A DNA stretch of 64,000 nucleotides from Tetradesmus obliquus. Taxonomy: Eukaryota > Chlorophyta > Chlorophyceae > Sphaeropleales > Scenedesmaceae. The translations under genes were made by a program, and so were the position numbers. The notes beneath the pieces are model-generated. The model ran no database searches and had not been told where the DNA came from. It worked only from the letters and a program-made list of their open reading frames with translations. Where the stretch lies: assembly GCA_030272155.1 (NCBI GenBank), contig CP126193.1, positions 7,378,001-7,442,000 of the forward strand, read 5' to 3'. Shown in pieces: positions 40,801 to 53,300 of this stretch. How positions within the stretch are numbered: position 1 is the first letter of the stretch; every line of letters starts with the position of its first letter.

Positions 40801-43800
40801 GTCGCGTTTTTAGGTACTATCTAACTTTTCCAATGGAGAATAGCAGTGTCAGGCCGATCTGCCTAGCACTCACAGGCAGATTTGGCACTGCTGGAGCAAG
40901 GTCTAGCCAAGTACTTCACATACCTGCCCCTGTCAGTCACCAAAACAGACCAAGAGGTCAATCAAAAGGTTATCACATGGTTAACCATCGGTATAATCCA
41001 CTCACAAGTCTCTCAAATGCAAAACTTGACTGTGCCATCCAGGGCGGGAGCAGCTGCCAGCTGTCACATCCACTTTCAGTCCCTGCCATGCACAACAGTG
41101 GCTGCACAATGCAAAATGTGACACTATCTGCACAATGCACTCAGATAGGGCCCATCCACAGGCTGTAGCAGAGGGTAAGGACTATCCAAAGGACTACTTG
41201 CCCAAAAGTGCCCAAAAGTATGCATGGGCATCCAGTATTACATGAATTTATATGCAAAGTTGATCTCGTAACAAAAAAAAAAGTTGATCTGTACTGTTGA
41301 TTGACTGGCAGTTGACAAAAGCACAGTGGCAAGCCCAAAAGTGCCCAAAAGTGTTGGGCAAGTGTCTTGCCGTTCAGGCATAATAATTTTAGTCTTCTTG
41401 TAAGCCATACCTTAACGGCATCGGCAACCGCGCCCCGTAACGGAGCGGAAACTACGACTATTATTGCCTCTCTATTGGTGAGGGGTAGACGCCGTTCAGG
41501 CATGAGCTAAGGCGCCGCTTTTGTACAACAGCAGCACAACCATGCCACCCACGAGGACAAATATTATCACCATCACCAACTCCTTAGGCTTTTCTGTGCC
41601 CCAACTGACAACTTGGGCCAGCAGCTGAACGAGCCACAACCAGGGCTGTTTCAGCTCCAGAGCTGTCACCGCAGCTCCCCAGACACCCCAAAACCCCAAC
41701 CAGCCCCAAAAGGGGGCGGGTGTCAGAGCTGCCCAACCATGCTTCAGCACGGCAGTGATGAGCAGCACCAAGGTCACCAACACCACCAGCGAGGGTGGGA
41801 CCCAGCGAAGTACAGGGAAGTCCCCTGCGCAACATGACAAACTGATTCTTCATAACTCACATGGGCTCATGCAACTGTCGTGTGCAAGATACTAATAGCG
41901 GTGGCAGCAGTGGCAACTTTACGGCAACAACAACCACACCAAACAACCTGCTGGCTATGTTGTTACAAGCAACACCCACACCACAGCAAAACACCACAGC
42001 AACACAGAATGCACGTGGGGCCTGCATGTAACGGTATGCCTAATGACTGGGCAGTGGGTGTGGCCTTAATGAGCCTTGACATGCTCATGGTCACTGCCAA
42101 GAGCTCCTTTGGTCAACACACGCACTGCCGCACAGTACACGGCCATGATATCATCCATGGCAGTGCGCATCTTGGGCCCACCTGCAGGCAAGGCAGCAGG
42201 GGCATGCGAGAACACAGACGATTGCGGGAACAGGGGTGCATGTTGCAGGCACAACCGCATGACATGCAGGAGGGAGTCATGAAGGGTTCATGCACAGGGG
42301 CGGGAAACGCAGCACGAGGCACGCAGTGTGCTGCAGAGCTTCACACAGGAGCCGCCACACTGCAGCGGCGCAGCAAAAGCAAAGCACCGATGCAGAATGC
42401 ACAGGGCATGCTGCATGCTGCCTATGTGGTACTCTTGCTACTGGAGCATGTTGTATAATCGCTGCTCCACATGCAGTGGCTGCTCATGGCCGAAAGCCTT
42501 GCAAGAACTGTGTGGTTTTGGGCGGTAGTGCAGGGCTGCCAGGTACTTGGGCAGTGTTCAAGCATGCCTCGTGACACTGCTCCATGAGCGTGCTGTTATG
42601 AAGAATGTCCTGGCAAAGCACTGCTCACTCTAGACTGCGGAAGAATCATCGCTGAAGGAATTACGCCCTAGCAAAGCGCTGCTTGGTGGGCACGCGCAGT
42701 GTGATAACCCAGCTTGCATAATCAATAGGTTTACACTCCATGCTGCTGTGGCAGCTCGGGCTGCAGAAAACCTTCCCATGGGACCAGCACATAGTCTTGC
42801 AGAAGAGTTGGCAGCAACTGCTGGCATGCGCCACAGGCGGCCGCTGCATGCTGACATACCACCAATGCTCAACTCCAACGCTCACCTGGTGCTGTTGTGG
42901 TGAAGCAGGGCCGCCAAGGAATGGCAGTTGATGGCGCATGCACAGGAGCAAGGCAGGGCAGAGCAGGGCAGCACAGGTCAACATCAGTGGCGTATGCAAT
43001 CAGCATTATGCATGCAGCATTCAGGAGTGCAGGACTGTAATGTGGCACTCTTGTGTTGTCTTTTGACAGCGCAGAGTGCACACAAAGATTGACCTGTGCA
43101 GAGTGTGTGTGGCACTGGTGCATGCTATGATTGGGAGTGCAGAGTGTTGTGGTTTTATGTTGCTGCAACATAGCTGGCTGCAGCAAAAGCCTTCACATGG
43201 ATCTGAAATGCAGTTGCCTCGCTGATTCTAATCGGTTACAGATAGCATGAGGGTAGCTACCATGCGCCAGGTGGTGCTGCATGTAGTGCTCTTAATAAAC
43301 AGGACTGCTGGGGCATGGGCTTTAGCAGCTGCTTTACAAGCAACTGCAAGCAACGCTGGTTTGGCAGCCTTGCAAGTACATGCATGACTCACCTCCTCCT
43401 CCTCCTGCTGCTGCTGCTGCGGGACGAGAGAAGAAGCCAGGTGGTAGCCATGAACAGCACATGCAAGGACACGTGGGCAGGAGATCAGCAAATGGTCAAA
43501 CAAAGAAGCTTGCAGCATGACAACACAGTGGCTAGCAGCGCACAGGAGCATGCAGGAGGGTGTTGCAGAGGTGGACAACAACACAAGATGTGCAATGTCG
43601 GTCAAGAAAGGGTGGGGTGGGAAAGCAAAGCGTGGAGGGGGCATACATTCCACACCGCAGCATGCATCATCAACATGGACACAAGCAGGCATCGTGTGCA
43701 TTGAAGGGCTTGCATGCATGCAGCAAAGCACTTGCTACAGCACCATAGGAAAAACATAGCAACACCGGGTGCATGCAGTAGCACTGCTGACAGCTGGGGA

Positions 43801-46800
43801 ATGCTGCTCTCCATGGTTGCTGCAAGCTTGCTTGATAAGCAGCTGATGTAGGTTGCCAGGAAAGCTGCGACCCAGCCGCACCTGCCTGCTGCTGCATGAG
43901 CAGCACCTTCTCCTGCCGCAGCGGTGCCAGCTCCTGCCGCAGTGCTGTCAGCTGCTGCAGCAGCAGCAACTCCCGGTCTCCAGAAGCATCCTGCAGCTGC
44001 CGCTTCACAAGCTCAACCTCGGCCTCCTTGGCGACAATCTTCTGCTCTACTGTCTCTGGTGTTGTAGACATGTTCTCCCTGCAGCAAGCAGCAGCATATG
44101 GGGTGCATCTTCCTCAAATCCAACAAGTGATTCACGGCTCCTGCGATGTGGATAAGCTCAGCTTGTCTATGGATAAGCTCAGCTTTCTCAGACCTTGCGA
44201 GCGTCGCCTCCAAAGACAGTGCGCAGCTCTTCGGCCTCAATGATTCTTTCAACAATGCTTGCAAGCGCCTGCGAGCGTTTCGGATCGTTCGACGCAAGAA
44301 TGCTCAATGTGCTTCTGTGCCGTGGCAGTGCGTTTGCAGGCAGTGTCAATGTTTGTTTGTGCAATTGGTACAGATAATGGCAAGAAAGTGAGGCTGTGGG
44401 TTGCATGGAGTTCGGGGTTTTTCGGACCCAAGGCACTAATGTGGCCAGAGAACTGCCTGCAATTGAAAAATTGGTCAATGCCCTCTCAAATTGTTCGAAG
44501 TAACGCATTAATCATCGTTGGTTTCTGATCTCTGCAAGTGCAGTGTCATATTTCAAGACAAGACGATTGTGTGGCACTACTGGCTCAGTCGAACAATGGT
44601 AATTTCAACCAATATTCAGAATACGAATAATGGAAGTTCTTCGATTATTCGTCCGCAAAGAAGGAGTTGTCATCATATTTTCGCAGGCCCCTGCGCTGAC
44701 AAATATGCAGCAGCACACCCACAAATGACACGGCCACTGCGACTGCGTAAATGCGTCTGAATGAAGCTTGTTGCCGTCACAACTGTTGAATGCTATGTTC
44801 CCTTTAGATGAGCTGACGATCCAGCAGTCTTATACAGAGCTCCAATGCAAACACTACAGCAGCCAAATGAACAGCAGCAGAGGCGTCAGCAGCGTGCTGC
44901 ACAGCCACAGCAGCAGCGCCAGCAGCATTCTACGCAGCTGCCTGATGGTCTGTATATGCAGCAGCAGCAGTACATGTATCAGGACTTTCAACAGCAGGTG
45001 TCTGCATACACCCAGCAGCACGCACGACCGCAGCAGCGCAAAAAAGCCCCGGTGTCAGGGAGCAGGCGCCAACGCTCAGATGCTGGTGTTCCCAGGGGCC
45101 CACGTGCAAAGCCTAATGCAGAAGACGCTCAGCAGCAAGCGTGGAGGATGGATGCTGAATTCAGGCTGCATATGCAGCAGCATACCAGCAGCAGGATGAT
45201 CAGGAGGACAGCCAGCACTCAATCCCTGCCTGGGACATGCTGCAGCAGCAGCTGCAAGCGCTGCACCAGCAACAGCTAACAGCACAGCAGGAATATGCAG
45301 CCGTGCACGCTGCTCAGGCAGGGCAGGGCCGACGATCAGACCATCAGCGGCGCACAGAAGAGAGCTATAAGCAGTACCGTGCAGCCGCTCCTGCGCTGGC
45401 ATGCCGTGTGCTTGAGCAGCAGGCGGCGCCACCTGCCCACAGCAGCTGCAGTGTTTGCCAGCAGACTGGTTGCACCGTACGGTACGATGCGCAGTGCTGC
45501 ACAAACCAGAACCAACACGGGCGGCATAATGCATGAGTCATGCCTGACGCGGTGCGAACTGTTGCTTTTGCAGGTGCTTCACCTGCCACCCTGCAGCCGA
45601 ATGCCATGTGCTGCTGTGTGACAGCTGTGACACGCAGCGTCATGCAGCAACCCACCTGCATGACAGGCAGCAGTATGTTGCTGCTAGGCACTGGCAAGAC
45701 CTCCCCAGCGCCGACACCGCTGCTGGTGAGTGTTCGTGCGCAGCAAGCTCTCTCCTTGCTTTGTAATCTGTAACAAGGCGGACATGACCAACTTCTTAGT
45801 TCGCGCTCCCGCAGGGTACTTCCCCTTCAAGCCCACCTCATGCACCGGCTGTGGACAGTCTGGCTGTTTTGAGGCTGAGCCGTGCGCGCTGCAGCCGCTG
45901 GATTACATCACGCGTGGTGAGGCACCGGTAACGCAGTACTGCACAGCACTAGTTCTGTCAGCATGCTCGAGTCGCATGTAGCACGTATTTGTGGACAACA
46001 AGGTCGGCATTGTCATGTGACCGTGTTGTGTTTCGGGCGATTGCTGTGCTGATAGCTTATCGTAGGCACCACAACACAAGCTTTTTGCTTCTATGCTCTG
46101 CAGATGGCATCATTGAAGCAAAGCGCGCAGGCCTCAAGTGCACAAGCTGCAGCACAGTTGTGTGGCAGCAGCCGGAGGACTTCCTGCGCGTCCAGGCATG
46201 GCCTGCATCTCTGAGCTCAAGTCACGTGCGGTGCGTGTGCGGTGACGTCAAACTGCGTCTTACTCTGCCAGCAACTAGCCAGCAACCCCTGTTGGAAGTG
46301 TGTGGTAATGATATTCAACTGTATGTAATGGTATGTAGCATGTGCTGTAAGCCTGACATCTTTTTTACTTGCTGCATCATCAGCCTACCTCTCACCACAG
46401 TGGGCACATCTTTATCAGGGTTGCTGTTTCTGCTGTTGCAACACAGGACTGTGGTGGATGTGGCACTGCTTCAGCTGTGGGACTCCATGCGGCTGTGCAA
46501 CCCTACCATCTCATTGAGTGGCTTCCTGAAGGGCATCGTGGACGCCGTGGCCGTTCTGCACCCCACGCAAGTGCGTCTCTGGCACGCGCATCACCCTGCA
46601 TGCTTGTTTTGCTTGCTGTGTGCGCCCGGCTGACCATTCTGATCGCCCTTGCATGCACCTTTCTGCTGTGCAGCCGCGTCGAGAGATCAACATGCGCACC
46701 TTCCGCCGCGCACATCGCGAGTACAAGTTCTGCCAGACGGACCTGCGGCTTGGTCTGCAGCTGCTGAACGACCTGGAGTGCCCAGCATGCAGTGACGGCA

Positions 46801-47627
46801 TGGCTGGCGTGCATATCGACGCCAACATGAAGCTGTTCACCTGGCTGCGGCACAGGGAGCTGTGGCGGCAGCAGCACTACAGCGAGTTCTTTGCAGACGA
46901 TGCAAGCGTGCAGCCGAGTCTGCAAGCCCTGGACTTGGCAATGGGCAGCACGGTGAGGATTGTGCTGCTGTGCCACATGCTGCCTTGCATCAATAGATAG
47001 AGGCTGCCCCACGTGAACTGTCGCAACATAACATGCGCCTGTAGCTGGTACGTTTAGTGAACAACATGTGCGTTGCAATGATTGGCTTGTTGGCTGCTGT
47101 TGTGACAGTGTGCAGTGTACAGATCAGCAGCGCCATAGCCTTGCAACGTCTGAGCTGCCTACTGGGCTGTGCTGCCTGCAACCTTTACTTGAGCATGCGC
47201 AGCGCCGCGTCCCAGACAACATCTGCACTCCCTTGAAATTTGCTTCCCTGCGCCAGGTCACTGACGCGCCCCAGGTGCACAGCAACGGCTTCCACGTCTG
47301 CTTTGACCTGGCGGCAGACGCCACACTGGGCTACATGCCGGCTTGCGACCGTTCTGGCGTCTGTGCTGCAACTTCTGCCATTCTGCTGCAACATCTCACC
47401 TACGGCACATCAACAGCCAGGCACTCTGCTGGCGTGTGCCTTATCTTGCTTTGCCAACTGACTGCTTCTGCGGCTTGCTTTGTTTTTGTGATTTTCTTTG
47501 CGCCAGGTCACCGACTCGCCCCAGGTGCACAGCAACGGCTTCCACGTCTGCTTTGACCTGGCGGCAGACGCCACACTGGGCTACATCCTGCCAACCTGGC
47601 TGGAGCCAGCTGATCGCACAGCAGCAG
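25547..47627 (+). CDS. NOV: NO VEIN-like protein, copy II (spans units 1 and 2, damaged)
   Basis: Exons: 25577 (or ATG 25547) to 27001, 27305-27466, 27819-28423, 28684-29456, 29869-29938, 30628-31761, 31888-32399, 32824-33336, 33965-34390, optional 34758-34832, 34893-35093, 47507-47627. An ATG lies at 25547, but TTTCCTGCAG at 25576 also looks like an acceptor, so an upstream exon is possible. Compared with copy I, ~906 bp are missing at 28887. This fuses two exons out of frame, and the joined frame meets TGA near 29102. A second loss of 1085 bp at 32923 fuses two exons in frame. With no C-terminal NOV exons either, I read this as a probable pseudogene or source of a short product. Confidence 0.8.
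25577..27001 (+). CDS. NOV: NOV copy II: Q/P/H-rich N-terminal exon with nuclear signals
   Basis: A 475-codon low-complexity exon: many Q-P-G repeats (PGQQWDQLQ, GQPWGQPQ, GQQFDQPHQ), seven histidines in a row near 25821, long poly-Q, a poly-A tract near 26070-26111, GLGLGLGLGGARPML, then PPWQQVVSKKARREGKAA. Basic clusters SKKKSKKQKRQERK and RPVKKARV are plausible nuclear signals, in keeping with the nuclear location known for NOV. Such prion-like Q/H/P tracts are unusual for plant NOV but ordinary in triplet-rich green algal genomes. The reverse strand is also open here, an effect of the CAG repeats. Confidence 0.7.
28614..28663 (+). repeat. 10 bp minisatellite, 5 copies (unit 2; also 52836-52885 in unit 3)
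   Basis: Five TACCAGAT(T/C)G units before the NOV exon at 28684. Both young units have the same number and the same C variant. Confidence 0.95.
28684..29456 (+). pseudogene. NOV: NOV copy II: exon fusion made by a ~906 bp loss
   Basis: The exon RRVATLWDLRQQ...AELAEVPA joins directly to QLPAEASRLVTDALHAAEAA, with the intervening donor, the VTARGIAHAV exon and the next acceptor removed. The two halves are in different frames, so read-through terminates near 29102. The downstream half keeps its own long open frame to the donor at 29456, through WVPDKLGLPEGKYQALLEKV. Unit 3 carries the identical junction at 52906-53678. Confidence 0.75.
29935..30254 (+). repeat. 75 bp minisatellite (unit 2; also 54157-54476 in unit 3)
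   Basis: Same copy number as unit 1 with scattered substitutions, for example CAAATTGGCAG in the second copy and CAGAGAG in the fourth. Confidence 0.9.
33965..35093 (+). CDS. NOV: NOV copy II: GHKL/HATPase domain
   Basis: Exons 33965-34390, optional 34758-34832 and 34893-35093 repeat the copy I domain with the same splice sites and phases. ELVQ|NADDN and the G-x-K-G-I-G-F-K-S loop are intact. Changes from copy I are few, such as T instead of A in GTHPASDAA and S in APPSSL. The next NOV exon is at 47507, 12.4 kb away beyond the KDZ insertion. Confidence 0.9.
35432..37666 (+). CDS. KDZ transposase, middle and C-terminal part (left copy, unit 2)
   Basis: Nearly identical to 11201-13435. One change is REIKMRTFRR in place of REINMRTFRR (near 36018). 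The KDZ marks HIDANMKLF, HIDIMCQW and GEECEQLF are intact. It lacks the N-terminal zinc-cluster exons. Confidence 0.85.
38904..40471 (+). pseudogene. SET-domain methyltransferase-like gene (unit 2)
   Basis: Same exons as unit 1 with the same TAG in the Y-G-F position (39743). It has GCTTCC for GCTGCC in the first exon (A to S after FLD) and QPQ in place of QQQ near 40087. The shared TAG shows that the lesion predates unit duplication. Confidence 0.65.
41496..44071 (-). CDS. Unrecognised minus-strand gene (unit 2)
   Basis: Identical arrangement to unit 1: coiled-coil first exon 44071-43882 and membrane exon 41824-41496. One change near the opposite end is G-to-T at about 42014. Family unknown. 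Confidence 0.4.
44845..47227 (+). CDS. KDZ transposase, N-terminal and middle part (right copy, unit 2)
   Basis: Same exon series and same ends as 20623-23005, including the extra A that shifts the middle exon. It carries the B-box-like and CxC zinc clusters and ends at the junction with the NOV intron before any of the C-terminal catalytic exons. Confidence 0.8.
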
Positions 47628-48082
47628 GTGAGCTGTGTGGTATGGTTCAGCAGCTACTACAACTGAATCATGTGGTCCTGCATGTTATCAATGGGTATGG
47701 TTAAACCTGGCGGCAGACGCCACGCTGGGCTACATACTGCGCACCTGGCTGGAGCCGGCGGAATGTGAGGCAGCAGGTGAGCTGTCTGGTGTGGTTCAGC
47801 AGCTACTGTATGTGACTAGTTTGGTCCTGAATGTTTCTAATAATACTGCTTCGACTTGGCGGCAGACGCCACGCTGGGCTACATCCTGCCGACCTGGCTG
47901 GAGCCGTCTGACTGCGCGGCAGCAGGTGAGCTGTGTGGTATGGTGTGGTCCAGCAGCTACCTCCATGAATTATCTGGCCCTTCATAGTATTAATGGGTAT
48001 GGTTAAACCTGGCAGCAGACGCCACGCTGGGCTACATCCTGCCTACCTGGCTGGAGCACGCCGACTGCGCGGCAGCCTGTGA
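47257..48082 (+). repeat. NOV: Tandem array of NOV exon remnants (unit 2)
   Basis: Same five-member arrangement: truncated VTDAPQVHSNGFHV copy at 47257, full exon 47507-47627, and three partial copies near 47709, 47858 and 48008. Nothing I recognise as later NOV sequence follows before the next NOV copy starts at 49.77 kb. Confidence 0.8.
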
Positions 48083-49768
48083 GCATAACTCTGCTCTTTG
48101 GACTTGTGCGTGAGCTCATACCCATTGTTACTTTTCATGTGCTGGAAGGAAAGGCAGCTGGAGCTGTCTGTCTTTTTTGTGTTCACCTTTGTCGCAAGAC
48201 TAGTGCCGCCGCCACGCTTGCCACCAATGTGAAACCCATACAAATACAAGTCACCTTGGATGCTGTACACATTGCTAAAGGCAGACTCATCAGCGACACT
48301 GACCGGTGTGAGCGGTGGATTCGCAGGGAACCTTTACCTTCAAGCAATTCTAAGCAGGTAGGGGCCCTTCGGTGCACACCAACACGTCGCAAAGGCGACT
48401 TGAGCTGTGGGTCGGACAGGTGTTCCGGGACCACTGCGGCTCGCAATAAGCATTCGTTGGCCTGCAGGATGGGCTCAAATCTTACAAACGCTTGAAAATC
48501 TGTCATTATAGCGAATGGCACAACGTGCAGGCGCCTGGACTCACCCGGCACCTGCAACAGCTGCACAGGGTTCAACCCTGCTGTAGGAGTCCTACAGCTG
48601 CAGTGACGGCAAGTAATCCAGGTCAGCTACGCGTTCGCCAGCCGACAAAATACAATCTGCAATTGAGATTGGAGTGTTACCCTTCGTCAGGCAACGATTC
48701 ATCCCAAGCACTTTTGTGCACGCCTGGCGTAATGATCACGGCATGAATCAGGTTTCACGGCGTGACTCATGGCTGAAAGTGTGCACTGTGGCCCAGCACC
48801 TTGCCCTACTGCTGGCAGAGTCATCTTCCCAGACATAAAAACATTCTCATTATCTGTTCCCAGAGAAGAGGTATTTGAGAATGTTATACTGCAACTTGCT
48901 CTCAGGTCGCCTGACAGCTAAAGTGTTCAGTTCACCTTTCCAATGTTCACACATTTGCGAAATTCGCACAGGTGTTGTCTCAGGTATCGTAGTCAGGCTT
49001 GACCAGAGACGTGATTACCTGTGTTGGTGGACCAGGTGCGACCAAGCTTGCATCGTGATTGCATTGCTGGACAAAGAGACACACATCTTCGGGCCGCCAG
49101 AAGTGCGACTGTGGCACACAAAGTAGGCCTGCCGCTGGGCTCATCAGCTCTATACACTTTTCTACTTGACCACCTGTCACCATGACCTATTGCATAACTT
49201 GATGCTACGTGCATGCTACTGGGCAGCAAGTACCACGGTGACTAGGACTCCCACCCCAGAAAAAAAAAACCTTCTGCCCCCTGCACTGGGATGCAATGAC
49301 AAGCATGAGGCCTAGGGCGCGAACAATTCGCCTCATTGTAATGATAAAAACTAGCTTTAGCTCGTAGCACATCACTCCTTGCAGAAGCGTTCTCAGGGAC
49401 TTCTGGTGCAGCTCGAAAACAGAGTGAACTGCTGGCGCACACGAACATGCGGCAATCGATGCCTGATTCATCGGCGCCGCTACACCTAGCTATATTCCCG
49501 TGCAGTTAATCAGCTGGGTACTGCGCTGACAGGTGAGACTTGCCCCAGCAGCTGCAGCAGTAGCTAGGTGAGCAGAAGAGACAAGCCAACTCATTGCTCG
49601 CATGCCATGCTCAGCAGATGCTATGATGCTGCTGATCAAGTGCATCAAGTTGCTGCTCACACCCACTCTTTGCTTGGTGAGGTGCTGCCTCGGTGAGTCC
49701 AAGGCTTGCTTACTGCCATTAGCCTGGATCGCAGACCCTGGCAGTAGCAGCATGATGTATGTACCATC

Positions 49769-50062
49769 ATGCCCTGCATGCTTGCACCTTTCCTGCAGGC
49801 ACAGCAGCACAGCATGCAACCCAACCAGCCACCCCCGTGGCACCAGGCTCAACCACCACATCAGCCACAACTGCCAGGGCAGCAGTGGGACCAGCTGCAG
49901 CAACAGCAGCAGCAGCAGCCACAACTGCAAGGGCAGCCGTGGGGCCAGCCTCAGCAGCAGCAGCAGCAGCAGCAACTGCCAGGGCAGCAGTTTGACCAGC
50001 CACACCAGCAGCAGCAACAGCCAGGGCAGCCGTGGGGTCAGCACCACCACCACCACCACCAC

Positions 50063-50100
<38 letters not shown>

Positions 50101-50291
50101 ACAACCGCCAGAGCAACAGCGGGTGCCGCAGGTGCTGCAGCAACAGCAGCAACATCAGCAGCAGCAGCAGCAGCAGCAGCAGCGGCCACACAGCCCAGGT
50201 GTGGGCTTTCCTGCACCACCATGGCACAGGCAGGTAGGGCAGCCACCTCCTCAAATCACAGCACAGGCGGTTGTGCCAGCTCAGCAAGGCC

Positions 50292-50334
<43 letters not shown>

Positions 50335-53300
50335 TATCAGGGGCTACCCAGTCAACCAGCGCGCACTGGACAGGCCACCTCAGTATGACGTCGCATCCAT
50401 GCAGGGGCTGGGGCTAGGGTTAGGGCTGGGTGGGGCGCGACCCATGCTACGAGCACAACCGCAGCAGCTGGCAGGCGTGTACAGGCAGCCCAACAGGCAA
50501 CCTGTTCTGGCATTGGAATTGCCGCCGCAGCCGCCGCCACCGCCGTCACCACAGCAGCAGCAGCTGCAACAGCTGCTGTCGCCACCATGGCAGCAAGTTG
50601 TGAGCAAGAAGGCGCGGCGGGAAGGCAAGGCTGCAGCGGCTGCTGCTCCTGCTGCTGTTGCTGCACCACCACCACCAGCAGCAGCAGCAGCAGCAGCACT
50701 GCACCGCGGGCAACAGCAGCAGGGGCAGCATGGGCAGCAGCGGAAACGGCAGCGGGATGATCCCAAGTCACAACAGCAGCAGCAGCAGCAGCAGAACGAA
50801 CAGCAGCTCAAACAGCAGCAGCAGCACAAACAGCAGCAACATCCACCTGTGCAACAGTCTAAGAAGAAGAGCAAGAAGCAGAAGAGGCAGGAGCGCAAGC
50901 AGCAACAAAAGGAACAGCAGCAACACCAGCGAGAGCAGGAGCAGCAGCAGCAGCTAATGCGTGAAGCTGATCGTCCAGTCAAAAAGGCCCGTGTGGCAGA
51001 TGCCGCTGCCGCTGGTTCTGCTGATTTCAAGGGCGCTGGCGGTAGCAAGCCTGGCAAGCACGCAAGCGCCCGGCCTGCTGCTGGATCTGCAGCAGCAGCG
51101 GCAGCAGCAGAGTGTGACCACTTGAACATTTTGGACCTGTGCTTGAGACGGCTGAGGTGCAGCACGCAGGATGGCACCTGGACAACAAAGCAGCTGCACA
51201 ACGAGTGCATGCAGGTGGCCAAGGTGATTGTAGCTGCTGCACGCATGTCAGCGCCTGGGCCCAATGTAGTCTGCTTTTGCAGTAGGAGCTGCCGGAGGTT
51301 GCTGCTAAGGGAGAGTGCTTGTGCAACATCTTGCAGGATTTATCCCTATTCTAGCCCTGCTGGGCAACACGAATGATGCAGCAACACCTAGTTTGAAGTT
51401 TCACGCGCCTGCAGCATTGTGTATGTTTGTATAGTCAAACACATTGGCTGAAGTCTTTGACAAGCAAACACAACATACTCCCATGCGCGCTGCAATCGTG
51501 CTGCGGCCGCTGTAACGCGCTTCCAGGCACATGGTGTAAAACCAATGGCGGCCGTAGTTTGGAGACCCATGCTGGAGTCCTACCTGCTGGGGCTGTTTTG
51601 TCCAACCGAGCAGCAGCAGCGGTCCAACCAGGCAGCTGCGGTGCAGGCGGCCACTCTGGCAGTTCAGGGCGCGGCGCGTGTCACGCATGTGAGTACTGCA
51701 GCTCATCCAGAGGGAGCAGAAACTACATGCAGGCACAGCGAGTGCTGTTTGTTCAATCAGCACAGGCTGTCTTAACCCAGGCATGCGCAAATACAGCATA
51801 CAGCAGATTCCAAACATAAACTGCTCAAGCAAGCAGGTGAGCTGTGTTAGCAGCGGATTTATACAGCAGGGTGGCGTGTGCAGGATGTTCTGTTTCCTGC
51901 AAGCGTCTTGAATGTCAGCAGCACAAGTTGCACAGCAGCACCCAGCTCGGGTGCCTTCAGAGGCCAATCTTCACAGGCCAACCAGCTTTGTGCGCTTGAG
52001 GGCTCTCTGTTTGCCTGCTGCCTGCTGCTGCTCCACACAGGTGTCGCATGGAAGCGAAGACGACGACGACGAAGAAGAGAAGCAGCAGCAGGAGCAGCAG
52101 CAAGAGCCTGGCAGCAGCAGCACACCAGCTACGGCAGCTGGCGCAGCGGCAAGCATACGTGTCAACTGGCCACAGCAACGACCGCAAGAGCCACTGCAGG
52201 CGCCGCTGCTACCATCCTCAGCTGCTGCAGCTGCTGCTGGTGGTGGTGTACCTGGTGCAAGCAGCCTTTGTGAGCGACGCAGTGCTGCAGCGGCAACTGC
52301 TTTTGCAGGCGGCAGTAGCAGTGCTCCTGCAACTGCACGGCTCGCTGCAGCTGACAGTGATGGTGATGTGGTGATTGTGGATGAGAGGCCAGCACCCAAG
52401 CTGACAGCAGCAGCAGCAGCAGCAGCACCACCTGCAGCAGCAGCAGCAGCAGCAGTAGGAGGAGGAGCAGTAGCAGGCGGCTCAGCAGGCGAAGCAGCTG
52501 CAGCTGCAGCTGCTGGCACTTTCAGTGCTGCTGCTGTCAGGTGGCCAGCATTCGACGCAGCGCTGCTGGACAGGGGAATGGTGCTGCCACTGGTGTGGAA
52601 CGCAGCTGCCTTTGACAAGTTTGTGTGCAAGTTTGTGACCAGCAGGTAGGGTGAGGTGCTGCTGAGCTTGCACAGCTGGCCCGCAAGAACTGCCGCTTCC
52701 CCGTGTGTGCTTGCATAGTGATCTGCATGCAGCAGCATGTAGTGTGCAGCACGCAGCTCCAGGCGGCTCAGTGATTTGGCTTGCATGTACCGTTCTGTGT
52801 ACACGCGCCCTTGCCAGCACCGTTGCCCTCCAATGTACCAGATTGTACCAGATCGTACCAGATTGTACCAGATTGTACCAGATTGTGCTGGCTGTCTTTG
52901 CGCAGGCGAGTTGCCACCCTCTGGGACCTCAGGCAGCAGCTGCTAGCTCTGCACGGACTGCGGCAGCACCCCCGCGCGCTGGAGCAGACACGCCTGCTAC
53001 TGCAGCTGTCACCACCTGCATATGCAGGGGGTCAGGCAGCAGGGCTGATGGTGTCACCAGCAGCACGGCGCTTCTTTTCTCCTGCAGCGGAGCTGGCAGA
53101 AGTGCCTGCAGCAGCTACCTGCAGAAGCATCAAGGCTAGTGACAGATGCGCTGCATGCAGCAGAGGCAGCGCTGCTGTCCCTCATGCTAACGCAGCAGCA
53201 GCAGCCGTCAGACTCAGCAGCCACGCCACCAACCAAGAAAGACTACCAGGATCTGGAAGTGCTGTATGCAGCACAAGCGGCTGGCGCAGCAGCAGCAGCA

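Larger units (their letters stand above)
35415..47227. mobile_element. KDZ insertion in the NOV intron (unit 2)
   Basis: Same structure as in unit 1: direct repeats 35415-36553 and 46087-47227 around a SET-like gene and a minus-strand gene. Differences from unit 1 are a few substitutions and a 9 bp shorter CTG run. The insertion was therefore carried along by unit duplication and did not transpose separately. Confidence 0.75.
26670..50891. repeat. Tandem unit 2 (complete 24,222 bp unit)
   Basis: This is the only complete unit of the young type. It holds NOV 5' exons (26670-35093), the KDZ/SET insertion (35415-47227), NOV exon remnants (47257-48082), about 1.5 kb without a recognised gene, and the start of the next NOV copy (49769). 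It differs from unit 3 mainly in triplet-run length, such as 10 versus 8 GCA-coded alanines near 32200/56410 and 12 versus 13 CTG near 37777/61993. Confidence 0.95.
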